64,000 bases of DNA from Cycas panzhihuaensis (GCA_023213395.1 CM041465.1:175777741-175841740); one strand, 5' to 3'. Shown: positions 23,291 to 34,871, counted from the stretch's first letter. Translations and numbers: made by a program. The notes: generated by a model not told the origin, from the letters alone.

Positions 23291-25515
23291 TAAATAAAAG
23301 TGAAGAAAAGTGAAGAAATGAAGGATAAAACTTGTAATAAGATGACACTCAATATGAGACATCATAAACTTTTAAACTTAACATCTAGACTAATCACAAT
23401 GCATTTCCCTTACAGATTACACTTTTTATAAGCTTGTTCAAATCCCACATGCTTCAAACTCTTGTAATCTTATTGTTGTGATCTTCGTCTAAGATGTGTG
23501 CACTCTAATGCATTAAAAGAAACAAATAAAAGGCTTATGACTGGTCTAACACATAAAATAAAAGGGATATATGCCATGAACAACCTTAACAAGGGCACCC
23601 AATACCTGTCTACTATAGTTTCTACCAACAAAACATGGGAGACCAACTCATACAATGCATCAACCTCACTATTTACATCTTGATACTCACTTGTAATGCA
23701 ACCTTACAAAGTTCATATGACAACTATTCTATACCATGACAAAGGCATAAACGATTTTAAGGCATTTCGTCATAGATCTTTCCATTCACACTTATAATTT
23801 TTATCAAACACTTTATCTCAGTTCCACATCAAACTTATTCAAATATGTATACATATTGAACTAGCATCAAATAGGCCACAAACCCTAATACTATCATCAA
23901 CCTGACTAGCAAAGTATAACAGTCCACCATCACTAATAACCACTTATATAAATAATAAATTCTGAACCTGTTATCACCATCTACATATCTGATGCAAAAG
24001 AACTCGAATATATATGAATAAACAACACCATTTCACTTTCAGTAAATCATATATATATGAAATTTATGCAATGATCTATGCCACACTAACCAATAGCAAT
24101 AGAGTTTGATTTATTTTACAACGAAGGTATCTTAATACTCACCTTTATTCACCTATTTTTTCCCTCTCTCCCCTATCTTTTGCCCTTCTCACCCACTATC
24201 TCAATTAGTGAACTTCACTAACTTGACAGATGCCCATCTCACCCTCAAACTCACCCAATTAACTTACCATATAACTCACATGCAATAAGTACACCTTTAC
24301 CTTATATAACCATCTTCATATTCCCACAACGCTCTCTCATTCACATTGCCAATCTTTTCATCCATACTCACCCACAACACTCACCCAACTTACTCTCTCA
24401 TACTATGCAAGAGAGCACCTCGCCTTATACATGCCATATTCATCATCAATGAAGCATGCTTAATGCACTCTCTTTACCTCAACAACCACATGTCAATAAT
24501 CTTCAATCTGATCACTCAATACTGATAGATATCAAGTCTTAATTATCTTTTTAAATAGTCACTTCCAACATCTTAATGAGGTTGATAAACTATTAAAAAG
24601 AAATAAAAGACACTTTATATAAAGGTACCTTTAATCAAACAATCAAACTAATATAAAAGGATCAATATTAATGCCTAATTACAAAGGCACACCTTTAATG
24701 ATATCAATGTATTGAAATTGCATCTTTATGAAATAAACAAAGGGTGAACATAAGAAATATTAATCAAAGTGATTAATATATAAGGGCACTAGAATAATGG
24801 CTGCAATATTATCAATATGGCGTAATAAAAACCAATGACATTATAAAAGATGACAAATGCCAAAAATTCATCAAATACAGGTGACATTATATAAGAAAAT
24901 GACTACAAATAAAGCTTGGTGACTACATATATCCATATATGAGGTGAATACGTGATTAAATATGTAGATAGATTAAAAGGTGACGCTAGATAATAACTAG
25001 TGATCATATATCACATGGAAAAAAAATGTGTGTATATATATATATATATATAAGGGCAAATATAAATAAACAACGATTTGATAATTATAGGTAGCACCAT
25101 CATAATATACACATAGGATGATAATATTTCATACGTGGCAACTATATTAACACATAGGGTAGAAAAATTAATGATGAACTTAAATATAATTAACTATGGG
25201 CAAAGACATCATGATTATGGCATCCTCATATACATTAACAACTACATCATCAAATATAATATATATGATATCAAATATATCATGATTGCCAATTAAACAA
25301 GGGAATTTAAATCAAATTATTAATGTATACCTTGTATAAGAGCATACCTCATATCATATTGCTGTATTTTCATCTCATGATTATTGCAATAGCTTCACTG
25401 AAGCTCTGCACTCTCCCACTAGCCATTACACATCAACAAAGGGCTGGCTAATATTTGTAACTAGGTGCACAATATCTCTCCACACACGAGTAGTCTCAAA
25501 CACCTCTAAAACTAA
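23291..25515. other. Element E interior, no recognisable gene
   Basis: AT-rich. Overlapping 61-codon frames near 23500-23680 on both strands have no domain. Short (TA)n at about 25030-25052. Presumably decayed pol of E or inserted debris. Confidence 0.4.
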
Positions 25516-25716
25516 TCAAAAACACCTCTGGGGCTTTACAAACTTAGTGGCATCATCAAATAAGGATTTGAAACCTTCAACAGGCTCAAAACAGGCATCT
25601 GCAATTAGTAATAAAGCAACCAAGCTTGCATACTCCTTCACACACCTCCATAGAGCTTTTAAATCTTGCAAAATAGAGAGAGAAGGCTTCTGAGATCCTC
25701 CAACAATCATATGCAC
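25516..25716 (-). other. Unidentified protein-like open frame in element E
   Basis: A 66-codon minus-strand frame, MHMIVGGSQKPSLSILQDLK then WRCVKEYASLVALLLIAD, CFEPVEGFKSLFDDATKFVK. It continues after one stop with VLEVFETTRVWRDIVHLV. The composition looks like a real helical protein rather than chance. It lies just inside the 5' LTR, where gag or a leader would be, but does not look like copia Gag. A captured host exon is possible. Family not recognised. Confidence 0.35.
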
Positions 25717-25849
25717 CTCTGTGGTAGTTCTGCGGGGTTGTTGGACATGTCAATCCTCTTAGGGCAAGCTAGCATGACCTAACACCAACGATTGGACAAT
25801 CCAGACAATTATACTCTACTTGTGCACATCCTGTAGTGCTCTAATATAA

Positions 25850-26173
25850 TGTTAGGAAACACCTTTATGTAAGTAGGTTGAAAGAATCTTTCACATCAAG
25901 TAGATCATAGTAGAATCAATCACACGTGACACCAGAATTACTATGGGAAACCCTTATGGATGAAAACCCACTAAAAATAATATTATTCACATTTTTGACA
26001 AAACTAGTGTTACAACATAGATGGACTTTGATCTATATTTATAGATCTAAAGTTTCTTGATTAATGTTACATCAAGTGATTACATTTGTCGACTCATCTA
26101 ATATACACCAACATTATCCATATATAAATATACCACACATTAACATTGGTCAGTATATTAATATATTCCAACA
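25850..26173 (-). repeat. Element E 5' LTR
   Basis: Plus strand starts TGTTAGGAAACACC and ends ATTCCAACA. Partner of 22145-22468. PBS-like sequence lies immediately to its left, making it the 5' LTR of a minus-strand element. Confidence 0.88.
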
Positions 26174-26957
26174 AAAAGGACAACAAGAGGTTTTCCTATT
26201 GAGTTATATAAGAATTTGGCCTAACAAACCAATATTCTCATAACTTTATTGAGTTGGTACATATAAAATAATGCAAGATGTATCATCTTAAGTTTTTTTA
26301 GAGAGAGGTTTAAGTGCACTCTTTTCAAGGCAGTGCAAGTGTACCACTCTATTTTCCTTTGGAGCAGTATGAGTGCACCACTTTGAATTATGGGGTTGCA
26401 CCATTCTAAATCAAATTAGTATCTAACCACATTGTTATAAATGGTATGCAATGAAATAGTGTGTACTGGTTTAGAGGGTTGTACACTATTGTCTTTTAGA
26501 GTAGTGTAGGTTTCTACACTCCTCTCTATTAGAGGGGTGTAGCAATAATCACAATGATGTGATAACACTAAGAACAATGTAGTAGTGATCATAATGGTAC
26601 AACAAAAAAAACATAAAAATTACAATTTTAAGGAGCAAAAGGTAGGCAGGGCCCCAAGTGAGACCTTAGTGGTTGAAACATAGTGAAAAGGTTGACAAGC
26701 AAGCTCAAATAGGAGAAAAAAAATAATAGAAAGAGATAAAAATGCTAAAAGAGGGTCCATGAATCACTAGGGGTATTTATGCTTAATTGTTTAAGTTCTA
26801 CTGTTTGATCTATTTTTCAACCATAGAACAAGTCATCATAGGCCATGATACACATACCCATCACCATGATAATAAGCAAACATTAATATACGCATTGCAC
26901 GTACACAATGTAATCAAATGGAAAGTGTAGATGTATATTTAAAACACTTGTGTAAAG
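26174..26957. other. Unassigned DNA
   Basis: No gene. A low-grade internal repetition of gtgcacca/gtgtaccac motifs around 26300-26410 is visible, without a clean period. Confidence 0.4.
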
Positions 26958-27821
26958 ATGATTGAGTGCCGAAGTTCCAAATTTTAGAAAACACCCTATA
27001 ACTTTTTTGGGACCCTTATCAAAACCCCTTTCCCATAAAGAGCACTTAGCTCTTATACCTTATTCATTGCCTATAAAATCTTTATCCCCTAAACTCACTT
27101 ATAAATCCCTTGTCTACCACCCTTCATTACCTATGTCATTGTTCTTATTATCCACTAATAACTCATATATATCCCTTGTCTACACTTTGCCTCATGTTTT
27201 TTTCCAACTAAACCCTTACATAGGTTGCCTTCTAGTTCCTCTGATTCACTATTGTTTGTTGCATCTATTCCCTTATTTTAGATCCATAAAGTTACCAAAT
27301 TACTAAATATTCTTCACCCTTTATCATTCCCACATTGATTCCATGCACTTGTCTTGTTTATTATTCTCTAAACTTCCTTAATTGCTTACGAGTAATTTGT
27401 TCCTCCTCACTGCTTAATCCCTCTATATGCCTTTACCTTTTATCCCCACTCTTGGCATACCCTCAAATTTTAGCCTATTACTAGCATTAACGCCATTTCC
27501 TTATCCCTAAAATTCTCCCTTTCAATGACAGCTCCCCATAGATAAAAAGTGCAAATAGGACATAAGATTTCAACCCTATGGAATTTATATTGCATAGGTC
27601 TTAGAATCATTTTTAAATAGGAATTGACACAAAAGACATTAAGGATAAGACATGAGCAGTTATAGTAATAGACCATATATGAGTTACTTCTCAAGGATGA
27701 CATAAAGATGGACTATGTCCAAATGAAATTTTAGCCTTAGTAGGTGGCAAGATTCTTATGCAAATGACTCTCTTTATAGTGATTATACTTCGAGGATGAA
27801 GTACCTCAAAGAGAAAGGAAT
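26958..27821 (+). mobile_element. Element F: 3' internal part of an LTR element
   Basis: The open piece 26962-27306 (114 codons) reads SKPLSHKEHLALIPYSLPIK and is rich in Leu, Pro, Ser and Tyr. It resembles the interior of element D (KPFFHKEPLSLIPHASFTPK). The end of the region, attatacttcgaggatgaag then cctcaaagagaaaggaat, resembles the chromovirus-type 3' end with a purine tract directly before the LTR at 27822. No enzyme domain is visible. Confidence 0.5.
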
Positions 27822-28164
27822 TGTTATGAGCCTAAATATTTAATTAGCTGAAGCGAACTCCGAAAAACCCTGTTGGGCATTTATATAAAGGGATCCCATT
27901 ATTATTCAAAACCATCATAGAATTATATTATTTTAGACAATGGATTAATACCATTGTGGTACATTGGTGCCTAGAGGATTCCTCACCTCAAAGAAGACTA
28001 AAGTTCTGATATGCTTATCTATTTTGTATTTTTTGAATATTATCTTATGTATTTTATGATAATTTATTTTTAATCTATTATGGACTCTATTATTTAATAC
28101 TATTCTTGCTAATTGTGACTATATCTGTCAAAGAATCATTAATAAACCTATAAGCCTCATAACA
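27822..28164 (+). repeat. Element F LTR
   Basis: 343 bp with matching inverted termini TGTTATGAG...CTCATAACA. Contains TTTATATAAAG (promoter-like, about 27890) and a polyadenylation-like aataaa near 28141. Shares the block TTCCTCACCTC(A/G)AAGA with the LTRs of element D. No second copy and no flanking duplication (ggaat/atgtt), so it is the 3' LTR of a truncated element rather than a clean solo LTR. Confidence 0.7.
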
Positions 28165-29960
28165 ATGTTCCTCCAATTATTGTATTATCCTTTAGTGACA
28201 ATCCTATCATTATTGTTGTTTCTACTCCTCCTTTAAACAATGGATTACTTTTCAAGGCTTTTATTTGTATTGCCCCTTCTACTTTTGTTATTTGTATTGT
28301 CAATGGTGTTCTTACCAGGAATGATCCATCTCCTAGTTCTAGTAGTATACTAAACAACTTTGCTGTGAAGTAATATTTCCAAATTACCCAGGGATCTCCC
28401 TCTACCTTATCTATGTTACTACTTATGGTCTTTGAACTTTCCTATAGGTTTAAATTTTCTTCGCTTTTCATTAGTATATATTTTAGGCTAAATATGTTTT
28501 GCATTATTTTTAATACTATAATAGCTTCTTCACTTTTAATTATTTGTGGTGTTAGTAATCAACATTCTTCTAATATTTCAGTGGACTTCTCCTTAGTCTT
28601 ATGTCTTGGTGACATGCCTATTTTATGAACCTATCATAATTTAATTTCCTTAGCCTAACATATTGCTCTCTCATAGCTTGACTATGGTATTTCACTACTT
28701 AAAGGCTTTTAAGGTGCTAATGGAATGTCCTCTCACTATTGTGGTTTAGTTAAAAATAACCATCATGATGATAATTAGGGTCCTTTTGTCTTTTAACATA
28801 GGCTCTTGCCCTTCCACTAAGCCTTAGGTCATTTTCTACTTAAGAATTTTAGCAATAGAACCAATGTTGATAGTTATTCAACACACCGACATCTTGAACC
28901 ACCTGATAATGTGGTTGTCTTATGGCATCTTTCTTCTTGATATCAATTGCATGTTAGAACATCTTACAACATATGCAACATTCACCAAATATGCAATATA
29001 TTCAACATTATATAAACAACCAATCATTGCACACATAGGTTACATAAGATATTTCTTATAACTTGTTATTTCATTAATTAACATTGAATATAATCACTTG
29101 AAAACATTGCATCAAATGCTTGATTTGACTCTTATCATAAAACAAATGGTAGAAATGACCTATTTATACCATTTTTTCCATAGCCAATCACACAATAGGT
29201 GTGACTTCACAACATGACTTTTTCCCTCTCATAACAAACATCTTAATTAATCTCTAGCAAAACATGTCCATTTCATATGTCTGTATAGTCATATAATCTA
29301 ATGTGGAGTCATGGTATATGTCAATGCAGAATTATCTCCTATAAACAATTTATCCTTCCATTAGAACTTTTCATTGTTCAATGAATTATTCACCATTTTG
29401 TCACATAAGGAGAAACGTTCTTCGAAAGCTAATTCAATGAATTATAACCATTCTAACAATTCCATAAGCATTCTTGATTGTTCCTCAACATTTTTGCTAG
29501 ACTTTCATTATTTTTACTATTGGATTTGTCTTTGAAACTATCCATAGCCATTTGCAAGTGTCTTGGTGTCTATTTTTACGCATTACTACTATTGTTGTGG
29601 AGGAATATGGGGATGATGATAATGAACTAAGACTAAGCACTTGGCCCCAATACAAAGAAGTTAAGAATTGATTAATTTATGGTCCAACAATGTAGTTTTG
29701 TTGGCCATTGTTTTATGGGTCTCCTAAATGGCACTTCTATTCTTTGGTCTCTTGTTTTTTGCAACTTCTATTATGGTGTATTGTGCACCTTAATAAGGGT
29801 CACTCCTTTGTTTATATATATTTTGAAGAACCACATTGATATATACCATTTTTAAAGTTTGTCAATATAAATTTTAATATTATTTAGGGAAAAAAAGAAA
29901 ACCAATTATGAATTCATAAACACTCTATCTCTTTAATTTAGATATAAGAATTGTTACATT
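28165..29960. other. Unassigned repeat-like DNA
   Basis: Short open frames (28157-28357 minus, 28413-28628 plus, 28864-29061 plus) show no recognisable domain. The block at 29640-29880 has an actcctttgtttata string also found in the LTR-like end of element H (about 21805-21825), so part of it may be an LTR relic. Nothing further can be supported. Confidence 0.4.
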
Positions 29961-29965
29961 GTCAT

Positions 29966-30036
29966 CCATTGAGTTGTAGTGTAGTGGTTGAATTGAGGCA
30001 TTGCTATGCAAATGACCCTAGGTTGAACTTCCTTTG
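29966..30036 (+). repeat. tRNA-derived SINE head or tRNA relic
   Basis: An A-box-like tagtgtagtgg (29977-29987) and a B-box-like ggttgaactt (30021-30030) are separated by 33 bases that include gaggcattgctatgcaaatg. This arrangement is that of an RNA polymerase III promoter in plant tRNA-derived SINEs. It does not fold into a full tRNA cloverleaf by eye and no anticodon arm is evident. The SINE body, if present, would run to about 30200. Confidence 0.5.
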
Positions 30037-30997
30037 GCTTTTTGTTGACCATGGATCCCAACCAATACAAATATTTCAAACTTACCTATATTTTTTGGTA
30101 GAAGAATACCACCCACATTTTGTTGACTATGACTTGACCTGGTTGCCGTCGCCCTTTCCACGAAGCAAAGGTAAACCACACATCAATCTTTTGTAACGAC
30201 TGTTCACTGGATTTTTCATTCTTATTGAATCGATTAGCAACTACGGTCCAAAAACTGGTTGGACTCTTGCAACGACTTGTCATTCCCTACCGGCTCTTCC
30301 ATACCTTGCAAAATACGTGAGATGAGGGGAGGAGCACGGCAGCGCGATCTGTGCGTGATTTATGACAGCTCCTCTATATCGTTCCAAATACGGCCCATGT
30401 TATTAGGCCTTGTAAAGATCTATTAATTATTAATATTTGTACCAGGTAACTACCGGTGATAGTTTTCCCGGGAGTCGTTCCAACTACATGATTCTATCCA
30501 GTGGCCAAGACGCAGAGTTATGTACTCGGTACAGTTGCACCCTGACCGCTTGACATTTGAAAAATAAAGCTACGAAGTTGGCCAAAGATTTAAGATTCCA
30601 TTCTTTTCTCCCCTTTTTTATTGGTCAATCAAACTACAAACAGTTCAAATTATTACGCTTGTGGTCAAAGACGAGCTGCATAGAAATCTTTGCTAACCTG
30701 CAAATATCATCGATTCTGTCTGTTACTCGCATTTGCTTTGAACGACGGATGATCAAGAGTCAGTAGAAGTGGCCATGGCATTATCACTTGACGCCTCCAT
30801 TTCTTGTCAAACGCGTCGTCCGTCAACGGTGTTTGTGTGGCAGAGTAATAGTTGATTCCGTAGCGTCGCAAACACGGGCTATGCAAGCCAACATCTCAAC
30901 TAACGTGCCTTTTCACGTATTATTAATACGTCTCGGCCATGAGACAATGCTTCATCGTATTCGTCCCTCCCTCGTACCAGTAGCGAATTAAATCACG
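30037..30997. promoter_or_regulatory. Upstream region of the receptor-kinase pseudogene
   Basis: From about 30150 the base composition becomes less AT-rich and CpG-containing, unlike the transposon DNA on the left, so this is probably the retained host promoter and 5' flank. Small open frames here (30557-30766, 30788-30991) have no domain. I cannot place a convincing TATA box; tattaata at about 30929-30936 is one candidate. Confidence 0.4.
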
Positions 30998-32912
30998 ATG
31001 GCTGTGGTATTAAGAATTTTGTCAGTGGTACTGCTCTGTACGCTTGCTCCCGGGATCGCCCAGCACGAGCATAATATGAGCGCAGGTTCAAGGCTTACCC
31101 CTCTGCAGAAACCAAGGTTGGTTTCTCCGTCAGGCACATTTGCTTTTGGATTTAATCCCGTAGGAAACAAACTATACCATGTGAGTATCTGGTACAACAG
31201 TCTGCCGGATAAAACTGTGGTTTGGACTGCCAATCGAGACAATCCGGTCAATGACGCTTCTTATTTGGAGATGACAAGAGAAGGAGTCTTTGTTCTCTTC
31301 AATTCCGATGATGAAACCGAATGGTCGGCCAGCAACTATACCCCTCTATTTGGAGTTCATACAGCTTCGATGACAGATTCTGGTAACTTTGCACTCCTTA
31401 ATGGAATCTCTTACCCCGTATGGCAAAGCTTTGATTGTCCTACGGATACCCTATTACCGGGCCAGAATCTCGCCCCGGGATACGACGTTGTGAGCTCAAA
31501 GGACGCTCGAATTCCTTCTTCGTAAAGATATGTTCTAATATTACAAAATGATGGAAATCTGGTGTTATATCCACATGGCACTCCGCGAGATCCCTTAACT
31601 TCCTACTGGGCTACTGATACCGATAGCGAAGAGGATGTTCCCGTCACCCTCAGTTTCACGAAGAAGGGCACACTGTATTTGCGGGATGGAGCGGGCCACC
31701 AAGTGTGGACTGATCATCCGTTAATTCCAGGAAATTCTTCATATTTAAGGCGACTTACATTGGATGGCCATGAAGTTCTTCGGGGGTACGCTTGGGAAGA
31801 TGTTAATCGAAAATCCTTCAAAGATTCCAAAGTATTTTCTGTGTGTGCGTTCGTCCTTGGAATCAGTATTTTGGTTTTTGTGGGATTGATGACGATGTTC
31901 ACGTGATTCAGGTTTTCAGCGGTAAGAGCTCGGTTTCAATTTGAGAAGTATGAGATTCCAGGGGCGCTCGTGCCATTTAAGTTACGGAGAGCTGTATGAA
32001 GCCACGAATGGGTTCAGTCTGTGCTTGGGAGTTGGAGGGTCTAGCACCGTTTATAAGGGCCAACTGCCCAACGAAAAGGCCGTTGCAGTAAAGAAACTTC
32101 ACACCCTCGTTGCAGAGGGTGAAAGAGAGTTTAAGACGGAGGTGGCTATAATAGGCACTACCCATCACAAGAACATTGTTCATCTGTTGGGTTTCTGCTC
32201 TGAGGATTCACACAGGATGTTAGTGTACGAGTACGTGGACAAAGGATCTCTCGCCAACTGCTTATTCCAACCAAACAACACCAACGTGGCGCTTACTTGA
32301 AATCAACGTTTTCAGATTGCGCTTGGAGTGGCGAGAGGAATCGCATATCTGCACGAAGAGTGCAGGAGTCAAATTATACACTGTGATATCAAACCTCAGA
32401 ATATACTTCTAGATAATGCTTACAAAGCCAAAGTCTCCGATTTTGGGTTGGCGAAGCTGATGGGCATGGATCAGACCAGAACGTTCACAGCCATTCGTGG
32501 CACAAGGGGATACCTTGCACCGCAATGGCACAAAAACTCCATGCCAATCTCTGTGAAAGTGGACGTATATGGGTTTGGCACTATGCTTTTGGAAATTATT
32601 GCAGATCGCAAAAGCATCGACCTCTGTGCTCCGGAACGGGAGATAATCCTCTCAGAATGGGCCCGCTTATGTCTGCAGCTTGGAAGACTTGAGGAATTAG
32701 TGAAGTCATGGGATGATCCAAGGAACTGCAACATAATCGAAGGACGACGTTGTCAATTGGAGAGAATGGTTCTTGTTGCAGTGTGGTGCATTGAAGAGGA
32801 TCCATGCTTACGACCTTCGATGAAGATGGCTGTGCAAATGCTGGAGGGAACGATTCAGATACCTGTGCCACCGATGCCCAAATTCGTCTCCGACAAATAT
32901 CTTTCCGTCTAA
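30998..32912 (+). pseudogene. G-type lectin receptor-like serine/threonine kinase pseudogene (RLK1/LecRK-like)
   Basis: Starts MAVVLRILSVVLLCTLAPGI, a signal peptide, then a bulb-type lectin domain (SPSGTFAFGF, VVWTANRDNPV, WQSFDCPTDTLLPGQ). After a nonsense codon the lectin region resumes (QNDGNLVLYP) to RRLTLDGHEVLRGYA, then directly a transmembrane helix (SVCAFVLGISILVFVGLMT). The EGF and PAN modules that normally lie between are missing. The kinase has GVGGSSTV, VAVKKL, HCDIKPQN (non-RD), SDFGLAK and GTRGYLAPQW. Breaks: TAA at 31523, loss of frame between 31904 and about 31970 (juxtamembrane), and TGA at 32298 where the family has Trp (LTW). About 1.9 kb, intronless like its family, shorter than the usual 2.4 kb. 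Intact members sit in the plasma membrane and act in pathogen and stress perception. Confidence 0.9.
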
Positions 32913-33449
32913 TTCTTCCCGAAGACGGTCGGTCTTCCTCACGGACAAAACGTATGCGGTCATCGTATCCGCTCGCGTTATCCACCCCACATACCCATAG
33001 AACGTAGGGAATTAACGTATTAATGGCTTCTTTAATGGTGCCTTTGGTATTGCTACTTGTTGACAAGAAGGGAAATAACTCGGAAACTTCCTAGGTTAAG
33101 ACATTTTTGGTTTTTTCTTTCCAAATATATATACATATATATAGAGAGAGTATATTTTTTATTTAATATATAATTATTAGTTATATAAAATTATTTTTTG
33201 ATTGATAATTAATTTTCTCTTTCTTTTTTTTCTTTTGATCATTAATATTTTGTCTTTATTTTATATATTTTTTATTTTTAAAATAAATTTGATTATAGTA
33301 TTATGAAGTTAATGAATAAGTATTAAATATTTCATTTTAGATACAATTATGAACATAGCATGTTTGCTTCAACAAAATAATAATTTATTTAAGAAAATTA
33401 TTCATCACAAAGTAAGTTGCAATGAATATTAAAATTTCATTTTTTCAGT
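32913..33449. other. 3' flank of the pseudogene and AT-rich spacer
   Basis: The first 150 bases keep the host-like composition, then AT-rich DNA with a short (TA)n and (GA)n at about 33127-33150. Open frames at 32804-33066 are overlaps on the kinase end and are not genes. Confidence 0.5.
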
Positions 33450-33602
33450 GACACGTGTGGAGGGGATCTTACGGCAACAGAAGAAGATATCAATCTTTCA
33501 ATCCAACTCAAAGCATGTATCACAGCGACACTTGTGGAGAGGATCTTACGGCAATAAAAGAAGATAGCAATCTCTCAATCCAACTCAAAGTATGTATCAC
33601 TC
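33450..33602. repeat. 77-bp direct tandem repeat, two copies
   Basis: Copies at 33450-33526 and 33527-33602, both running from gacac(g/t)tgtggag through ggatcttacggcaa and caatccaactcaaag to atgtatcac. The first copy contains CACGTG, a G-box core. They lie about 340 bp upstream of a TATA box and of the pararetroviral coding region, so they could be its duplicated promoter elements. Confidence 0.9.
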
Positions 33603-33666
33603 TTGCTCACTTTCTTCTTCAATAGCATGAGAATAAGATGAGAACTTCTTAAACAAATACTTTTCT

Positions 33667-33815
33667 GATCACCAAGATCCACAAGGTGTGGCAGGGTAAG
33701 AGCATACTTTGCATTAGCATAAGAATTAAGAGTAAGCCCTTAAGTGAATGCTTTTTTGATCACTAAGATCTATGAGGTGTGGCAATGTGAGAGCATACTT
33801 CACATTAACATAAGA
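33667..33815. repeat. 91-bp imperfect tandem repeat
   Basis: The string gatcac(c/t)aagatc begins at 33667 and 33758 and is followed in both by aggtgtggca, gagcatactt and cataaga. Two copies, diverged, between the 77-bp repeat and the TATA box at 33941. Confidence 0.85.
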
Positions 33816-33940
33816 GATGAGAAGAGATTAAGGAATAAATACTTAAGAATTCATGAGCATAAGAACATAAGAAGAGAAGAAGTATTCCAAAACTAAAACT
33901 CGATATTGATCGATAATTTTTACAATGGGGTAGTAAGTGC

Positions 33941-33948
33941 TTATATAG
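33941..33948 (+). promoter_or_regulatory. TATA box, candidate pararetroviral promoter
   Basis: TTATATAGGAGAGG at about 33941-33954 resembles plant TATA boxes followed by a purine-rich start region. Its place, downstream of direct repeats and upstream of a leader-like non-coding stretch, fits the transcript promoter of Caulimoviridae. No functional evidence. Confidence 0.4.
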
Positions 33949-34064
33949 GAGAGGAAAAGCATCTTTGGAAGAGGTGGAGGTGCTTCTCAAATACTGTTGA
34001 TTTGAGAGGTGTCTATCCCCTTTACAGTATAATATTCTTTGCTATCTTATCAGTATCTTACTAG

Positions 34065-34240
34065 AAGACAAAGTAAGTGGCTACAATGAGTTCCACTTTC
34101 AGAAAAGACAAAAGCAAGTGGCTACATTAAGTTCCACTTTCGAAAAAGACAAAAATAAATGGCTACAGTAAGTTCCACTTTAAAATAAGTAAGTGGTCTA
34201 CTTTTTTAACAATAGATTCTCACTTAAGAAAAAGACAAAG
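34065..34240. repeat. 40-41-bp tandem repeat with internal hairpin, three copies plus a partial
   Basis: Units start with aagaca at 34065, 34105 and 34146. Each has (a)agtggctaca...agttccactt, that is GTGG and CCAC arms facing each other, so each unit can fold into a small stem-loop. A partial copy (aagacaaagagaagtggc) is near 34226. They lie in the leader-like region upstream of the pararetroviral genes. Confidence 0.85.
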
Positions 34241-34769
34241 AGAAGTGGCATCTTTTGAGTGACTTGAAAGGAATCACCCATTAAAAATTAAAAAATGATA
34301 AGATATTAATGAGGGTCTTAGATTCTTATCAAGATAGGTAAGATCCAGTGTCTACTCACTTTACATTATTAATTTTTTATTATGAGGGTCTTTTCGATAA
34401 GGAACCCCATAATATTTATTTATTTTAATATTTTTAGTATGTATATTAAGTGGAATTTGAGTCTACATATTTTAGTTCTTACTTCCTATATTTATCAATG
34501 GAATAGGAAATAAGCATTATTTATATACAATTTAATTTTTTTTACATTTTCTTTTTCAAGGTGAACTTATTTTCTGCTTCTATCCTTGTTGTCGAAGACT
34601 AGTGTCGCTACAGTCGCCATTAGTTTCTGGATAGAGTCAGATATGTTTAGCTTTAGGAATTATTTTTTAGTAAGGCTTCACATTTATTTACAACATGTAC
34701 ATTATTCTACCATCTGATCCATTTCATCATTTTCATCAAAATCAATGACTTCAATGTCATCATTAGAGT
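34241..34769. other. Leader-like non-coding region before the pararetrovirus genes
   Basis: AT-rich with small stems and no plus-strand gene. On the minus strand 34801-34690 a short very acidic frame is open (SNSNDDIEVIDFDENDEMD), reminiscent of the acidic end of pararetroviral coat proteins but in inverted orientation. The tRNA(Met) primer site expected in a complete Caulimoviridae genome was not found. Confidence 0.4.
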
Positions 34770-34871
34770 TTGAGTCTTCAAAATTTCTATTTTTTCTATA
34801 AATTATTATTATATCATGATCATCAGATAAAAATAAATTTTTTGATGAGTCTCCTTAATAATATATGTAAT

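Larger units (their letters stand above)
22145..26173 (-). mobile_element. Element E: decayed Ty1/copia LTR element
   Basis: Two LTRs of 324 bp each (22145-22468, 25850-26173). In minus orientation the LTR starts TGTTGGAATATATT and ends with CCTAACA. The PBS-like tatattagagc at 25836-25848 and the purine tract caataagagggaa next to the left LTR both fit a minus-strand element. A copia RT piece lies at 22876-23290. Most of the 3.4-kb interior has no recognisable coding. The left LTR has lost its terminal TG (reads TA), and I see no matching target duplication (gaaat versus aaaag). Confidence 0.82.

Noticed and set aside
22140-26178. Target-site duplication for element E
   Set aside because: Flanking pentamers gaaat and aaaag do not match, so I did not call one.
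32596-33066. 156-codon minus-strand frame over the kinase 3' end
   Set aside because: Antisense shadow of the kinase domain, no known domain, mostly opposite to conserved codons.
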